Shown here piece by piece: positions 16,308-24,042 of a DNA stretch of 64,000 bases. The notes beneath the pieces were generated by a model. The model made no database searches and was not told the DNA's origin. It worked only from the letters and a program-made list of their open reading frames with translations. Origin of the DNA: Methanolinea sp. Its GTDB lineage: Archaea; Halobacteriota; Methanomicrobia; Methanomicrobiales; Methanospirillaceae. The translations under genes were made by a program, and so were the position numbers. Where the stretch lies: contig JADFDO010000001.1 in NCBI GenBank assembly GCA_018262855.1, positions 124,001 to 188,000 of the forward strand, given 5' to 3'. Position 1 is the first letter of the stretch. Each line of letters starts with the position of its first letter.

Positions 16308-17981
16308 ATGGCTCCGGAAGAGAATGAACTGGAGAAAATTCGAGATCTTCTCTCCCAGAACCCTAAAGGCCTCACCATTGAAGAAGTGTCACAGTCAGTC
16401 CCGATGAGCAGGCCATCTGCTGCAAAGTATCTCAATATTATGGTTGCCCGTGGCCTGGCGGAGATGCGACAATACGGACGAGCTAAAGTCTTTTCCCTTT
16501 GTGAAAGGGTCTCGTTCACGGATATGATCAGCCTTACCTCCGATCTCATCGTGATCATGGATAAGAACCTCTTTGTGACCCAGGCAAACGACCAGTTTCT
16601 CTCCTTCTTCCGGTGCGACAGGAAGGATGTCATTGATAAATCCCTCGAGTTCACCCCGGTGGGCGCATACCTTCCGCTACGGACTGAGATGATCAGGGAT
16701 GTGATTGGCGGTCAGATCGTGGCTCGTGACCTTGAGGTGTCCCTTGAAGGTGCGACACATTACCTCCGCACACGAATTGTCCCTCTCGTCTTTGAATCGG
16801 GAGACCAGGGTGTTGCAATGGTCATGCAAGATATTACTCTCCTCAAAAGATCGCAGTACGAGCTCGAAAAAAGGGTTCAGATGAGGACCAAGGAACTCGT
16901 TGCCACCAACAGGAGCCTGCAACGGGAGATCCAGGATCACAAGAGAGCGGAGAAGAACCTTGCATTAAGCGAGAGCAGGTACAGGACGCTGATTGAGACA
17001 ATCCACGAGGGCATCTGGGTCATGGATCACGAAGGAATCACGACATTTGTGAATCCCACGATGGCCTCGATGCTCGGCTACCTTCCTGGTGAAATTGTGG
17101 GAAGGCACCTCTTTTCATTTCTTGACGAGGAGGGAATCACTGGGTTGCGAGGAGCGTTGGCCGACACACAGCATGGTGCTTCCCGATACGACTCGAGGTT
17201 GATCTGCAAAGACGGAACAAGGATTCACGTGCTCTTCTCATTCTCCCATCTCCCGGGGAACGGGAACGGACATTCTGGTATTATTGCAGGTGTTATGGAT
17301 ATCAGCGATAGGATTATGCTCGAAAAGGCTCTCTTCCAGACCGGGAAGAAACTGAGTCTTATCACCAGCGTGACACGTCATGACGTCCTCAACCTCCTAA
17401 ACGGTCTGCAGATGACAGTCGGGATGCTTGAAGACTCGCTCACAGAACCCGGGAACTTGAAACTGCTGGAGAAGATAAAAAATACTGCATCCGGGATCGA
17501 GATGCAGATGCTTTTTTCAAGGGAATTTAAGGAAGCTGGTGTGAATCCCCCGGGATGGGTCGATCTCGATGATACACTCCACCAGTCCCTTCTCACGACC
17601 GAACTTGACGGTGTGAACGTAGAGAATGACCTCACCGGCCTTGAGGTGTATGCAGATCCCCTTATCAGGAAAGTATTCTCGAACCTTGTCGACAATGCAA
17701 TCCGGCATGGCAATGGCGTATCCAGGATCAGGTTCTCTTACGAGACCCGCGGAGAGGATGTTGTGATCATCTGTGAAGATGACGGGGCCGGTGTTCCTGA
17801 AGGAATCAAGAAACAGATATTTAATAAGTATTTTGGGAGAAATCACGGTCTTGGGCTCTACCTGATCCGTGAAATACTCTCGATCTATGGCATGACAATC
17901 TCCGAAACGGGAAAGCCTGGAAAAGGAGCCACCTTCGAAATTTTTGTTCCCGGGGGAACTTTCAGGGTTATTCGGGGATAG
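16308..17981 (+). CDS. HTH-PAS histidine kinase (cytosolic)
   Basis: 557 residues. Residues 1-65 are a winged helix (KGLTIEEVSQSVPMSRPSAAKYLNIMVARGLAEMRQYG), 70-180 a first PAS-like domain, about 185-220 a coiled coil, and 224-340 a second PAS domain. The kinase core has H358 in TRHDVLNLLNGL, the archaeal HDVLN H-box, N463 in SNLVDNAIRHG, EDDGAGVP and HGLGLYLIREIL. There is no membrane segment, so it senses an internal signal. The HTH suggests direct DNA binding or use as an interaction module. No receiver gene is adjacent, so its partner is unknown. Confidence 0.88.
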   Translation: MAPEENELEKIRDLLSQNPKGLTIEEVSQSVPMSRPSAAKYLNIMVARGLAEMRQYGRAKVFSLCERVSFTDMISLTSDLIVIMDKNLFVTQANDQFLSFFRCDRKDVIDKSLEFTPVGAYLPLRTEMIRDVIGGQIVARDLEVSLEGATHYLRTRIVPLVFESGDQGVAMVMQDITLLKRSQYELEKRVQMRTKELVATNRSLQREIQDHKRAEKNLALSESRYRTLIETIHEGIWVMDHEGITTFVNPTMASMLGYLPGEIVGRHLFSFLDEEGITGLRGALADTQHGASRYDSRLICKDGTRIHVLFSFSHLPGNGNGHSGIIAGVMDISDRIMLEKALFQTGKKLSLITSVTRHDVLNLLNGLQMTVGMLEDSLTEPGNLKLLEKIKNTASGIEMQMLFSREFKEAGVNPPGWVDLDDTLHQSLLTTELDGVNVENDLTGLEVYADPLIRKVFSNLVDNAIRHGNGVSRIRFSYETRGEDVVIICEDDGAGVPEGIKKQIFNKYFGRNHGLGLYLIREILSIYGMTISETGKPGKGATFEIFVPGGTFRVIRG

Positions 17982-18057
17982 ACTGCCATATCCGAAGAGG
18001 ATATGAAAAAACCCAGGGAATCCTGAGTGGAGGATTTCTTAAAAGAAAAATCAAAAT

Positions 18058-18861
18058 TTATCTTTTCAAGCCTCTTCTGTGACAGAGAATTGCACCTGCA
18101 CCAAGAATCCCCGCCATGCAACCCGCAAGGGGTGCTGAAGCCCGGGGCAAAACCGGCACATCAGATGAAGCATTGGGAGAATCCGGTACTTGAGAAACGG
18201 TGGCAGTTGCCGGATAATCAACCATGAATTGTATCGTTGCCATGAATCCCTTGATGTCATAAAAATCAACATAGTAATTGCCCCTTTCTTCAACCTTGAT
18301 TGTTTTTGAAAAATATCCGTCATCCTTTCCGAGCTGTGTGGTTGTACGGATGTCCTGCGGGGGAACAACCGCTCCCTGGGGTCCGTTTATTTTCATGGTT
18401 ATCGTAGTCACTCCTGCTTTGGGAATGTACCCCTCTATCCTGAGCGCTTCTCCAAGTTCCTGTTCCGTATCAACAGTAAGAACAATCTCCCCTGACCTGT
18501 CAGAGATCTTGATGGTTCGTAGCGTCACGGAATCTGATGAGAGTTTTTGCCCTGGATCGGTGGAGAATTTTACTTCGGCCTTGTAATTTCCCGATTCAAG
18601 CCCGGTCGTTGGGAAAGAGACCTGGAACGACTTGGAATCATCAATGACAACCATCCTTCTTGCCACTTCACTGGGTGTGGATGGTTGCAACTTATAGAGG
18701 ACGATATCGAATTGCGTTCCAACCGGGAACGTGGTGTCCCCGGTCACTTCCAGGGGTGCTCCGGCGGTGATCTCGGATGGGGCAGATATAGTAAGCACGT
18801 ACGCCTGGACGCTTCCTGCAAGGCAGAAAAGGCAAAGCAGGAGAATAACTGCTGATTTCAT
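18058..18861 (-). CDS. Predicted surface protein with beta-sandwich domains
   Basis: 267 residues from the ATG at 18861 (MKSAVILLLCLFCLAGSVQA), a clear signal peptide cleaved after about residue 20. Two Ig-like beta repeats follow ('TISAPSEITAGAPLEVTGDTTFPVGTQFDIVL' and 'LTVDTEQELGEALRIEGYIPKAGVTTITM'). A Ser/Pro-rich spacer leads to a C-terminal membrane helix (APLAGCMAGILGAGAILCHRRGLKR) with a basic end. It has the layout of methanogen cell-surface proteins; the ligand is unknown. It is convergent with the histidine kinase. Confidence 0.7.
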   Translation of the reverse strand: MKSAVILLLCLFCLAGSVQAYVLTISAPSEITAGAPLEVTGDTTFPVGTQFDIVLYKLQPSTPSEVARRMVVIDDSKSFQVSFPTTGLESGNYKAEVKFSTDPGQKLSSDSVTLRTIKISDRSGEIVLTVDTEQELGEALRIEGYIPKAGVTTITMKINGPQGAVVPPQDIRTTTQLGKDDGYFSKTIKVEERGNYYVDFYDIKGFMATIQFMVDYPATATVSQVPDSPNASSDVPVLPRASAPLAGCMAGILGAGAILCHRRGLKR

Positions 18862-19227
18862 GTCATGCATTCAGATGGCTGAAGATAATTAGTTTCTCCT
18901 CACCAGGTAGATTGCACCCCATTCACAGGGTAAAAACCTCTCCATTCGCTTACCCTGACCTGTTTATGGCCATAACATGGGATTAGCCGACGGTTGGGGA
19001 GCCCTTCCATGAGGAGCCGCCCTTACGTGATGTCCTGACAATAACTCCTGCCTGAACCTGTATGGCGCAATAAAACTGTTGTGAACGGGGGGGTAATAGA
19101 GAATATCTACAGCTTTTTTTAAACAAACACTGAAAAACGATTCTTTTCCCTTTTAAACTGATTATTATATTTTTTTACACCGGTTTTAAGAATAACTATA
19201 TAAATTGACAGCGCATGTTTCTCTCAT
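18862..19227. other. Intergenic region before CDC48-N-like cluster
   Basis: About 365 bases without a credible gene between divergent units. The last 120 bases are very AT-rich and contain a clear TATA element (19197-19205). The first 250 bases show no open frame with a ribosome site, no RNA fold that I recognise and no long repeat. Confidence 0.5.
19197..19205 (+). promoter_or_regulatory. TATA box of the 19.2-21.2 kb cluster
   Basis: TATATAAAT ends 22 bases before the ATG at 19228, the spacing expected for a near-leaderless archaeal transcript. The six following genes are on the same strand with overlaps or short gaps, so this is probably the promoter of the whole cluster. Confidence 0.65.
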
Positions 19228-19689
19228 ATGGATTCCGTACAGTTGAAAATTCAGGAAAGGGCATTTCCCAGCAGGGGGCGGGCGAGGCTCAATGAGGTAT
19301 ACCTCAAACAGCTTGGTATCAGTGAGGGAGACGAGGTTGATCTCTTCAAAGATCCCTCTGCAAAGCCTGTTGCCGTCACAGTGTTTGCAGACACCCTTGT
19401 CGAAGAGGGGCATATCCGGCTCAGTACCGAAGACATCGCGAGTATCGGTGTTGCACCGGGAACCACCATCACGGTAAAGAAGAGGCCCCCGCTCGCTGAC
19501 AGGGTCAAGAAGGGGGCAAAAGACTCAGCGGAGAGTGTCAGGGCAGGCGCGAAAGGGGCCGCAGAGACCATCAGGGGGAAAGCGAAAGGAGCTGAGAAAG
19601 ACCTGCAAGAGAGTGCATCAACGGCAAAAGAAACCCTCGAAAAAAGTTCCGAGGCTCTGAAGAAGAAACTCTCCGAGAAAGACCTGTGA
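19228..19689 (+). CDS. Stand-alone CDC48-N-like domain with LEA-like tail
   Basis: 153 residues. Residues 1-88 resemble the double-psi beta barrel that starts CDC48/VAT ATPases: 'GRARLNEVYLKQLGISEGDEVDLF' and 'GHIRLSTEDIASIGVAPGTTITVKK' match in pattern. There is no AAA ATPase domain. Residues about 92-153 are an Ala/Lys/Glu tail with 11-residue-like periodicity (AKDSAESVRAGAKGAAETIRG), like LEA or apolipoprotein amphipathic helices that coat membranes or protein surfaces. The fusion is unusual. It opens a cluster of small coiled-coil proteins and may be an adaptor between them and a protein-quality-control ATPase; that is inference. Confidence 0.7.
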   Translation: MDSVQLKIQERAFPSRGRARLNEVYLKQLGISEGDEVDLFKDPSAKPVAVTVFADTLVEEGHIRLSTEDIASIGVAPGTTITVKKRPPLADRVKKGAKDSAESVRAGAKGAAETIRGKAKGAEKDLQESASTAKETLEKSSEALKKKLSEKDL

Positions 19690-19705
19690 TACCCGGAGCA
19701 ATACC

Positions 19706-20089
19706 ATGGTTGACATTTGGGTGAACCTCAGCAACTCACTTCCAATTATCTTCCTCCTGATTGGGCTGATCGTCGTGTATTTCATTATCCGTGAGATCCG
19801 TCTCACGTATACGAAAACGAGGATGGCGCAGCTGGATCTTGAGAAGGAGAAACTCCAGGTGATCAAGGCTGATTTCGAGAGAAAAGAGAATCCCTTCTTC
19901 AGGATCTCTCCGGGAAAAATGGAGGAACTTAAAAGTCTCGATGACGAGAACTCCCTGCTTGAAACCGACATATACGCCCAGCAGAACGCAGTGGAGAAGA
20001 GGATCCAGAGACTGGAAAGCAAGGTGAGGCTGAACAAGCTCGATCACATGATCGAGAAGATTAAAAAAGAAGAGGATCGACTGAAGTGA
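19706..20089 (+). CDS. Membrane-anchored coiled-coil protein
   Basis: 127 residues. One N-terminal membrane helix (about 12-30, LPIIFLLIGLIVVYFII) is followed by a long helix with heptad character (residues 32-127), likely a coiled coil on the cytosolic side. No enzyme motif. Start ATG 19706 has GGAG eight bases upstream. It lies 16 bases after the CDC48-N-like gene and 6 bases before the next, so it is part of the same transcript. I do not recognise it; an anchor or scaffold is the simplest guess. Confidence 0.68.
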   Translation: MVDIWVNLSNSLPIIFLLIGLIVVYFIIREIRLTYTKTRMAQLDLEKEKLQVIKADFERKENPFFRISPGKMEELKSLDDENSLLETDIYAQQNAVEKRIQRLESKVRLNKLDHMIEKIKKEEDRLK

Positions 20090-20095
20090 TGCAGA

Positions 20096-20404
20096 ATGAC
20101 CACGTTTGAAACACCTGGAATTACCGGCGAGAGGCATTCGTTCTTCGACTCGTTGAAGGAGATACCTGGCTACATCGACCAGCGGCTCCCGACGATGGAC
20201 AAGGATCTTGACCGGTATTTCGACCAGAACCTGCCGGCAGTGATCGACGAATGGGGCCTCGTCAGCAGGGTTCACCTCACCGAGCTGGAAAGGAGGCTCT
20301 CAAGGGTGCACATGCAGATTGATTTCCTGGAAAAGGAGCGAGTAACCCTTGAAGCGAGAGCGGACCGGTTGGAGAAAGAACTGCGAAAACTGGAGGATAT
20401 ATGA
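20096..20404 (+). CDS. EW-motif coiled-coil protein A
   Basis: 102 residues. The core motif 'YFDQNLPAVIDEWGLVSR' at about 41-58 is shared with the next two genes. Before it lies a degenerate half-copy (YIDQRLPTMDKDLDRY). After it comes a coiled coil (LTELERRLSRVHMQIDFLEKERVTLEARADRLEKELRKLE). No membrane segment. The gene overlaps the following one by 4 bases (ATGA). I know of no described family with this motif; it looks like one member of a set of paralogues that may assemble with each other. Confidence 0.66.
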   Translation: MTTFETPGITGERHSFFDSLKEIPGYIDQRLPTMDKDLDRYFDQNLPAVIDEWGLVSRVHLTELERRLSRVHMQIDFLEKERVTLEARADRLEKELRKLEDI

Positions 20405-20622
20405 ACCGGGTTGACTACATGGGGGGGTACCTTGATCGGCGCATGAAATACCTGATTGAGGAATGGAACCTTGCAACTCGAAACGACCTTGGCGATCTTT
20501 ATATCCGTCTCCATTCAATAGAGGACGAATCCAGGGCTTGTGCCGGATTTGAGGCCACAGCATCTGCAAAGCTCACGGAGCTTGAGAAGAGACTGGAGTA
20601 CCTGAAGGGGATGAGAAGATGA
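20401..20622 (+). CDS. EW-motif coiled-coil protein B
   Basis: 73 residues, the shortest of three paralogues. It starts with MNRVDYMGGYLDRRMKYLIE, giving the motif 'YLDRRMKYLIEEWNLATR' at residues 10-27, then a coiled coil (LGDLYIRLHSIEDES ... LTELEKRLEYLKGMRR). No membrane helix, so it should be soluble. Both ends overlap neighbours by 4 bases, which implies tightly coupled, near-stoichiometric translation with proteins A and C. Function unknown. Confidence 0.66.
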   Translation: MNRVDYMGGYLDRRMKYLIEEWNLATRNDLGDLYIRLHSIEDESRACAGFEATASAKLTELEKRLEYLKGMRR

Positions 20623-20957
20623 CCCTTGTTGAAGCGCTTCTGTTCCTTGTCCTTATTTTCCTCGTGGGTTTCGTTCTCTACTACTACTTCAGGGGATCTC
20701 TGGGCAGGGTAGAGATCTCCCGGCCTGTGGAGAGCCGTCTTGACGAGTACCTTGACCGGCGTTTCGATGCCATGATCGAGGAATGGTCCCTTGTCAGGAG
20801 ACCCGAAGCGCAAAAATTCCGCGATGAGAAACTTGCGGATCTCTCGCAGGACGAGAAGAGAATGGCTGAGTTGAAGGGATTTGAGAAAAATTTCGGCGAG
20901 CATCTCACCAGCATGGAGGAAAGGCTTGAGGCTCTGGAAAAGCAGGTCATCAGGTAA
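20619..20957 (+). CDS. EW-motif coiled-coil protein C, membrane-anchored
   Basis: 112 residues. An N-terminal membrane helix (about 5-25, EALLFLVLIFLVGFVLYYYF) precedes the motif 'YLDRRFDAMIEEWSLVRR' (about 44-61) and a C-terminal coiled coil (DEKRMAELKGFEKNFGEHLTSMEERLEALEKQ). The motif matches proteins A and B at the D, I, E-W, L and R positions. It may hold the soluble paralogues at the membrane. The start overlaps protein B by 4 bases. Function unknown. Confidence 0.68.
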   Translation: MTLVEALLFLVLIFLVGFVLYYYFRGSLGRVEISRPVESRLDEYLDRRFDAMIEEWSLVRRPEAQKFRDEKLADLSQDEKRMAELKGFEKNFGEHLTSMEERLEALEKQVIR

Positions 20958-21237
20958 CCAGCAGAACAGACTACGGAAAGAGGACCTGGTATCCCGTATC
21001 AGGAAAGATATTCCACAAATACGGAAACAGGGGGAAAATCCGGACAAGGATACCGGAAGTTTCTCCCGGTACCTCTGCGATCTCTGCAGCAGCCCATATC
21101 CGAATACCGATCTCCGGCAGTGCACCCTTTGCGGCAGATGGGCCTGCCCCTCCTGCTGGACAGAGGAGTATTACGTTTGTAATTCCTGCAAAGGAATGAT
21201 AACTCTCCATACGCTGCCCGAGAAGAACCCAAAGTAA
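20881..21237 (+). CDS. Zinc-finger protein, last gene of EW-motif cluster
   Basis: Up to 118 residues. The C-terminal half holds a run of CxxC pairs (CDLCSSPYPNTDLRQC, CTLCGRWACPSC, CNSCKG) that would bind two zinc ions in a cross-brace or ribbon fold. The start is uncertain: the only standard start codon in the frame near the junction is a TTG at 20881, which would overlap protein C by 77 bases; no ATG or GTG occurs before the zinc region. Either a rare start or coupling by the upstream gene is needed. Such folds usually bind proteins or nucleic acid. Confidence 0.55.
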   Translation: MRKISASISPAWRKGLRLWKSRSSGNQQNRLRKEDLVSRIRKDIPQIRKQGENPDKDTGSFSRYLCDLCSSPYPNTDLRQCTLCGRWACPSCWTEEYYVCNSCKGMITLHTLPEKNPK

Positions 21238-21391
21238 CATTACAGTCCAGGGAAAACAACGCAGGTCTCCAGCGACCTTCATCCCCCCACGAATATTTTT
21301 TATTCATGATCCTTTTTCCGGGACCCGCCATCCAACCACCTCGCCCCGCGACACGATACCTTCATGTACGCCGGTGATGAAGAGATCCCAC

Positions 21392-21964
21392 ATGGAAGAA
21401 TCGGTTGTGATACTGAATCCGTGCGACAGGGGGTGGGGAGCACTCGTGATCCTTGGGGTAATATCTCTCCTCTTCGGTTTTCTCATGATGCTATTTCCGG
21501 AGACCACGGCGATTGCTGTCCTCACTCTTGTGGGCGTACTCCTCATCATCCTAGGGGTCATTATGCTTCTCTCCTCACTTCTTATGCCAGCCGGCGCACC
21601 CCATTCGCTCCTTCTCCTGGTTGGAGGTATCGTGGGTATCCTTGCCGGGGTGGGAGTAATTCTCTACCCAATAGTTGCCGGGTCTGTTATAGTCGAGATC
21701 CTCGGTGCTGCGATCATCATTATCGGGATGATGCAACTGCTCTTCGGGCTGGTCCATGAGAGTGATCCGCGCCGGGTCATCTACATTGTATCAGGGATAA
21801 TATCCATTCTATTCGCACTCCTGATCGTGTTCTATCCCTGGCTTGGCGGTATCATCCTCTTTGGGTTCCTTGTCGGTGTTTATTTCATGCTGCTGGGCAT
21901 CCTTATCATTGCTGCCGGATACCTCAGTCACCGTATCTGTTCCGGGATGCTCTCCCGGACCTGA
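21392..21964 (+). CDS. HdeD-like (DUF308) membrane protein
   Basis: About 190 residues with six predicted membrane helices in three pairs, each pair of the DUF308 type (for example ALVILGVISLLFGFLMMLFPETTAIAVLTLVGVLLIILGVIML). The PxxxxxxxxxLxG spacing repeats three times. In enterobacteria HdeD is linked to acid stress; in archaea the role is unknown. The start is uncertain: ATG 21392 has GGTGATG eleven bases upstream, and in-frame ATG 21377 or GTG 21374 would add a few residues. Confidence 0.8.
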   Translation: MEESVVILNPCDRGWGALVILGVISLLFGFLMMLFPETTAIAVLTLVGVLLIILGVIMLLSSLLMPAGAPHSLLLLVGGIVGILAGVGVILYPIVAGSVIVEILGAAIIIIGMMQLLFGLVHESDPRRVIYIVSGIISILFALLIVFYPWLGGIILFGFLVGVYFMLLGILIIAAGYLSHRICSGMLSRT

Positions 21965-22226
21965 ACCATGAACCCTTTTTTATTCCATCAATCCCGTTAT
22001 TTCCGGCATGAGTGAAGAGCAAGAAAGGATCCCTTACTACCGAATGATAAGAAAAAGAAGAAGAACCGGGTAGATATTCCCCGGATGCAAAACGAACCGT
22101 TCCGGACCGTCTGCGAGATTGGGGATATGCGACCCTGTACACTTTGAATGAAACCGCATCCGGTTTTCCAATGGCAGGTAACACAGTTCCCAGCCATCGT
22201 ATCAAGGAGTGAGAATCAGGAGGACT

Positions 22227-22850
22227 TCATGCTCTCCTTTGCCTGAATTTCCCGAGTAAGACTATTGTGACAACAACAGCTGCCGCCACAAAGGCAAGAA
22301 TAAGCACATCCTGTACATTGTGAATACTGTTTACGACGAACATTACGAACGCGGCAGCGATGACAAAACCAGCCGTGGTGAAAAGGACCGTGAGATACCT
22401 GTTCCATCCCAGGATCCAGGCAATGATCGGAGTCCCATAGAGACCGATTCCTGGAATCCATGCAATCATGATGCACGAGATCGCCCCGTACTTTTTGGTG
22501 ACGGGGTATTTCTCCATCTTATTTCCGACATTTTCAATCCACCGGGATACCCGGCCTGAGGTGAGGGCCAGACTCTCGCACAATTCCAGTATCGTGAGGA
22601 TGATCCCGACAGCAAAGGATGCCATGATGGCGAGGATGACAATCCGGGGGATCCCGAGGGGCCCTCCCAGGGGAGGAGCTGCGGCCTGGAGGACGAATGT
22701 TGAGGCGATGTAACTCAGGATTTTTGCCACCGGGACACCCGCCACCATTCCTATGAGGACCGGTACTATCACGACAAAAAGGGCGAAAAAGATGAGCGAT
22801 TTTGAGAGCTCCTTCAGAATCCTGATCCCTGTCCGGACTCTGGTTTGCAT
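22227..22850 (-). CDS. Putative small multidrug export protein (COG2426-like)
   Basis: 207 residues with five or six membrane helices. A conserved-looking middle part (GNKMEKYPVTKKYGAISCIMIAWIPGIGLYGTPIIAWILGW) matches the pattern of the Sm_multidrug_ex family, whose transport role is assumed rather than shown. It ends RQRRA, a positive C-terminus expected inside the cell. It stands alone, with no ribosome site stronger than the AT-rich leader, and is convergent with the DUF308 gene. Substrate unknown. Confidence 0.7.
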   Translation of the reverse strand: MQTRVRTGIRILKELSKSLIFFALFVVIVPVLIGMVAGVPVAKILSYIASTFVLQAAAPPLGGPLGIPRIVILAIMASFAVGIILTILELCESLALTSGRVSRWIENVGNKMEKYPVTKKYGAISCIMIAWIPGIGLYGTPIIAWILGWNRYLTVLFTTAGFVIAAAFVMFVVNSIHNVQDVLILAFVAAAVVVTIVLLGKFRQRRA

Positions 22851-23008
22851 AGTGCTATATTTCCGTGAAGAGGGTTATCTCTTTTGATAAGCCGGCAAAA
22901 TCCTGGTTGGAACGTACTTTAGACCATCTCTTCAGGCTGCAACCTGTTAAACCTGTTTCCACCAACAGACACACGAGCCAATGCGGCTCCGCAACGTCCC
23001 TTGCATCT

Positions 23009-23944
23009 CTATTCCCGGGCTTCGGTATTCATCTTTACCCGTAACCGCCATCCTCCGGCACAGAGGACAATTCCCAGCAGGAGAACCAGGATACCAAAAA
23101 TTTCCATGAGCAGGGCTACCATTGCATCCGGTATCAGCAGTATCAGGAGTGCAAGAAGGAGCGAGAAGATCCCGGTCATCAAACGGCGGTAAAATCCCTC
23201 AGGTACAGAGTCTTTTCCCCTTGCCACCTGGGAAAAAGACATCCAGGCGCTCCCGAATGCCCAGAACGAGAGAACAAGAAGGACGATCTGGACAAAGATA
23301 TCGAGCGGGAGATAAAATGATACAATCCCCATCAGGAATACCGACACACCGATGAACAGGCTCCCCCGGGAAACAATCCCTGTGAAGTCCGGGCTGATTC
23401 CCTTCCGGCTGATGATTATTCCGAGGACCATGATCAGCAAGGGGACCATAATGCGCAGTATTCCACCAAACGTGAGAAGCGGATTGAGAATAATCCAGGT
23501 CGCAACCAGGAAAAGAGCGAATCCAACCATGATAAGGATCTGCCAGGTCCTCTTCTGCTCTTTCAGGAGTAAGCCGGTTTTTATCTCCGCGCTTTTTCGC
23601 GCACTTGCAACAAGGGCGGTAAAGGTGTCAGCAATCATGAGAAGGAGTGGTGCATCGTCGACGAGGTGAAGAAACGGATGGGTCTTTGGATCATAACGAT
23701 CCAGATGGACGGAAAAGGCCGTTTGTTTCTCATGGATATGGTAGTGCCCTTTCCGGTAACTCGCAAGGGTTCCCGGTGAGGGGATATTGAGGAGGGATCG
23801 CTCCCACCCAGGCCCAAGAGGTTCCGTAACCGAGCTTTTTGGTATGGTTATCTCCCAGATACCTTCATGCAGTGGTCCCAGGAAGTCATCAATTCTGGAA
23901 ATAACCCTCACACCTAATTGGTATTGGACCAGTTTCAGTATCAA
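23009..23944 (-). CDS. Membrane protein with soluble head and DUF308-like tail
   Basis: 311 residues. Residues 1-125 form a soluble part of mixed strands and helices without a recognised motif. The remainder has about seven membrane helices, the last pairs resembling HdeD/DUF308 (GIFSLLLALLILLIPDAMVALLMEIFGILVLLLGIVLCAGGW). It may be distantly related to the protein encoded at 21392, two genes away. Start ATG 23944 was chosen as the only good one. No function can be assigned. Confidence 0.62.
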   Translation of the reverse strand: MILKLVQYQLGVRVISRIDDFLGPLHEGIWEITIPKSSVTEPLGPGWERSLLNIPSPGTLASYRKGHYHIHEKQTAFSVHLDRYDPKTHPFLHLVDDAPLLLMIADTFTALVASARKSAEIKTGLLLKEQKRTWQILIMVGFALFLVATWIILNPLLTFGGILRIMVPLLIMVLGIIISRKGISPDFTGIVSRGSLFIGVSVFLMGIVSFYLPLDIFVQIVLLVLSFWAFGSAWMSFSQVARGKDSVPEGFYRRLMTGIFSLLLALLILLIPDAMVALLMEIFGILVLLLGIVLCAGGWRLRVKMNTEARE

Positions 23945-23973
23945 AGTAATCGATCGCTTCCCGTGACTCTTGC

Positions 23974-24021
23974 AAGCAATACCTTACCATTGGTTCCTCT
24001 GGTAAGCAATACCTTATCATT
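23974..24021. repeat. Two near-identical 18-bp direct repeats before META lipoprotein
   Basis: AAGCAATACCTTACCATT at 23974-23991 and AAGCAATACCTTATCATT at 24004-24021 differ at one base and start 30 bp apart, about three helical turns. They lie between divergent genes; the second copy ends 21 bases before the ATG at 24043. The regular spacing suggests protein-binding sites rather than chance, but no regulator can be named. Confidence 0.55.
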
Positions 24022-24042
24022 TCATGCTGCGAGTAATCCAGC

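Noticed and set aside
22009-22074. 21-codon frame starting MSEEQERIPYYRMI with a basic tail
   Set aside because: Too short, no ribosome site and no neighbouring gene of support; chance is the better explanation.
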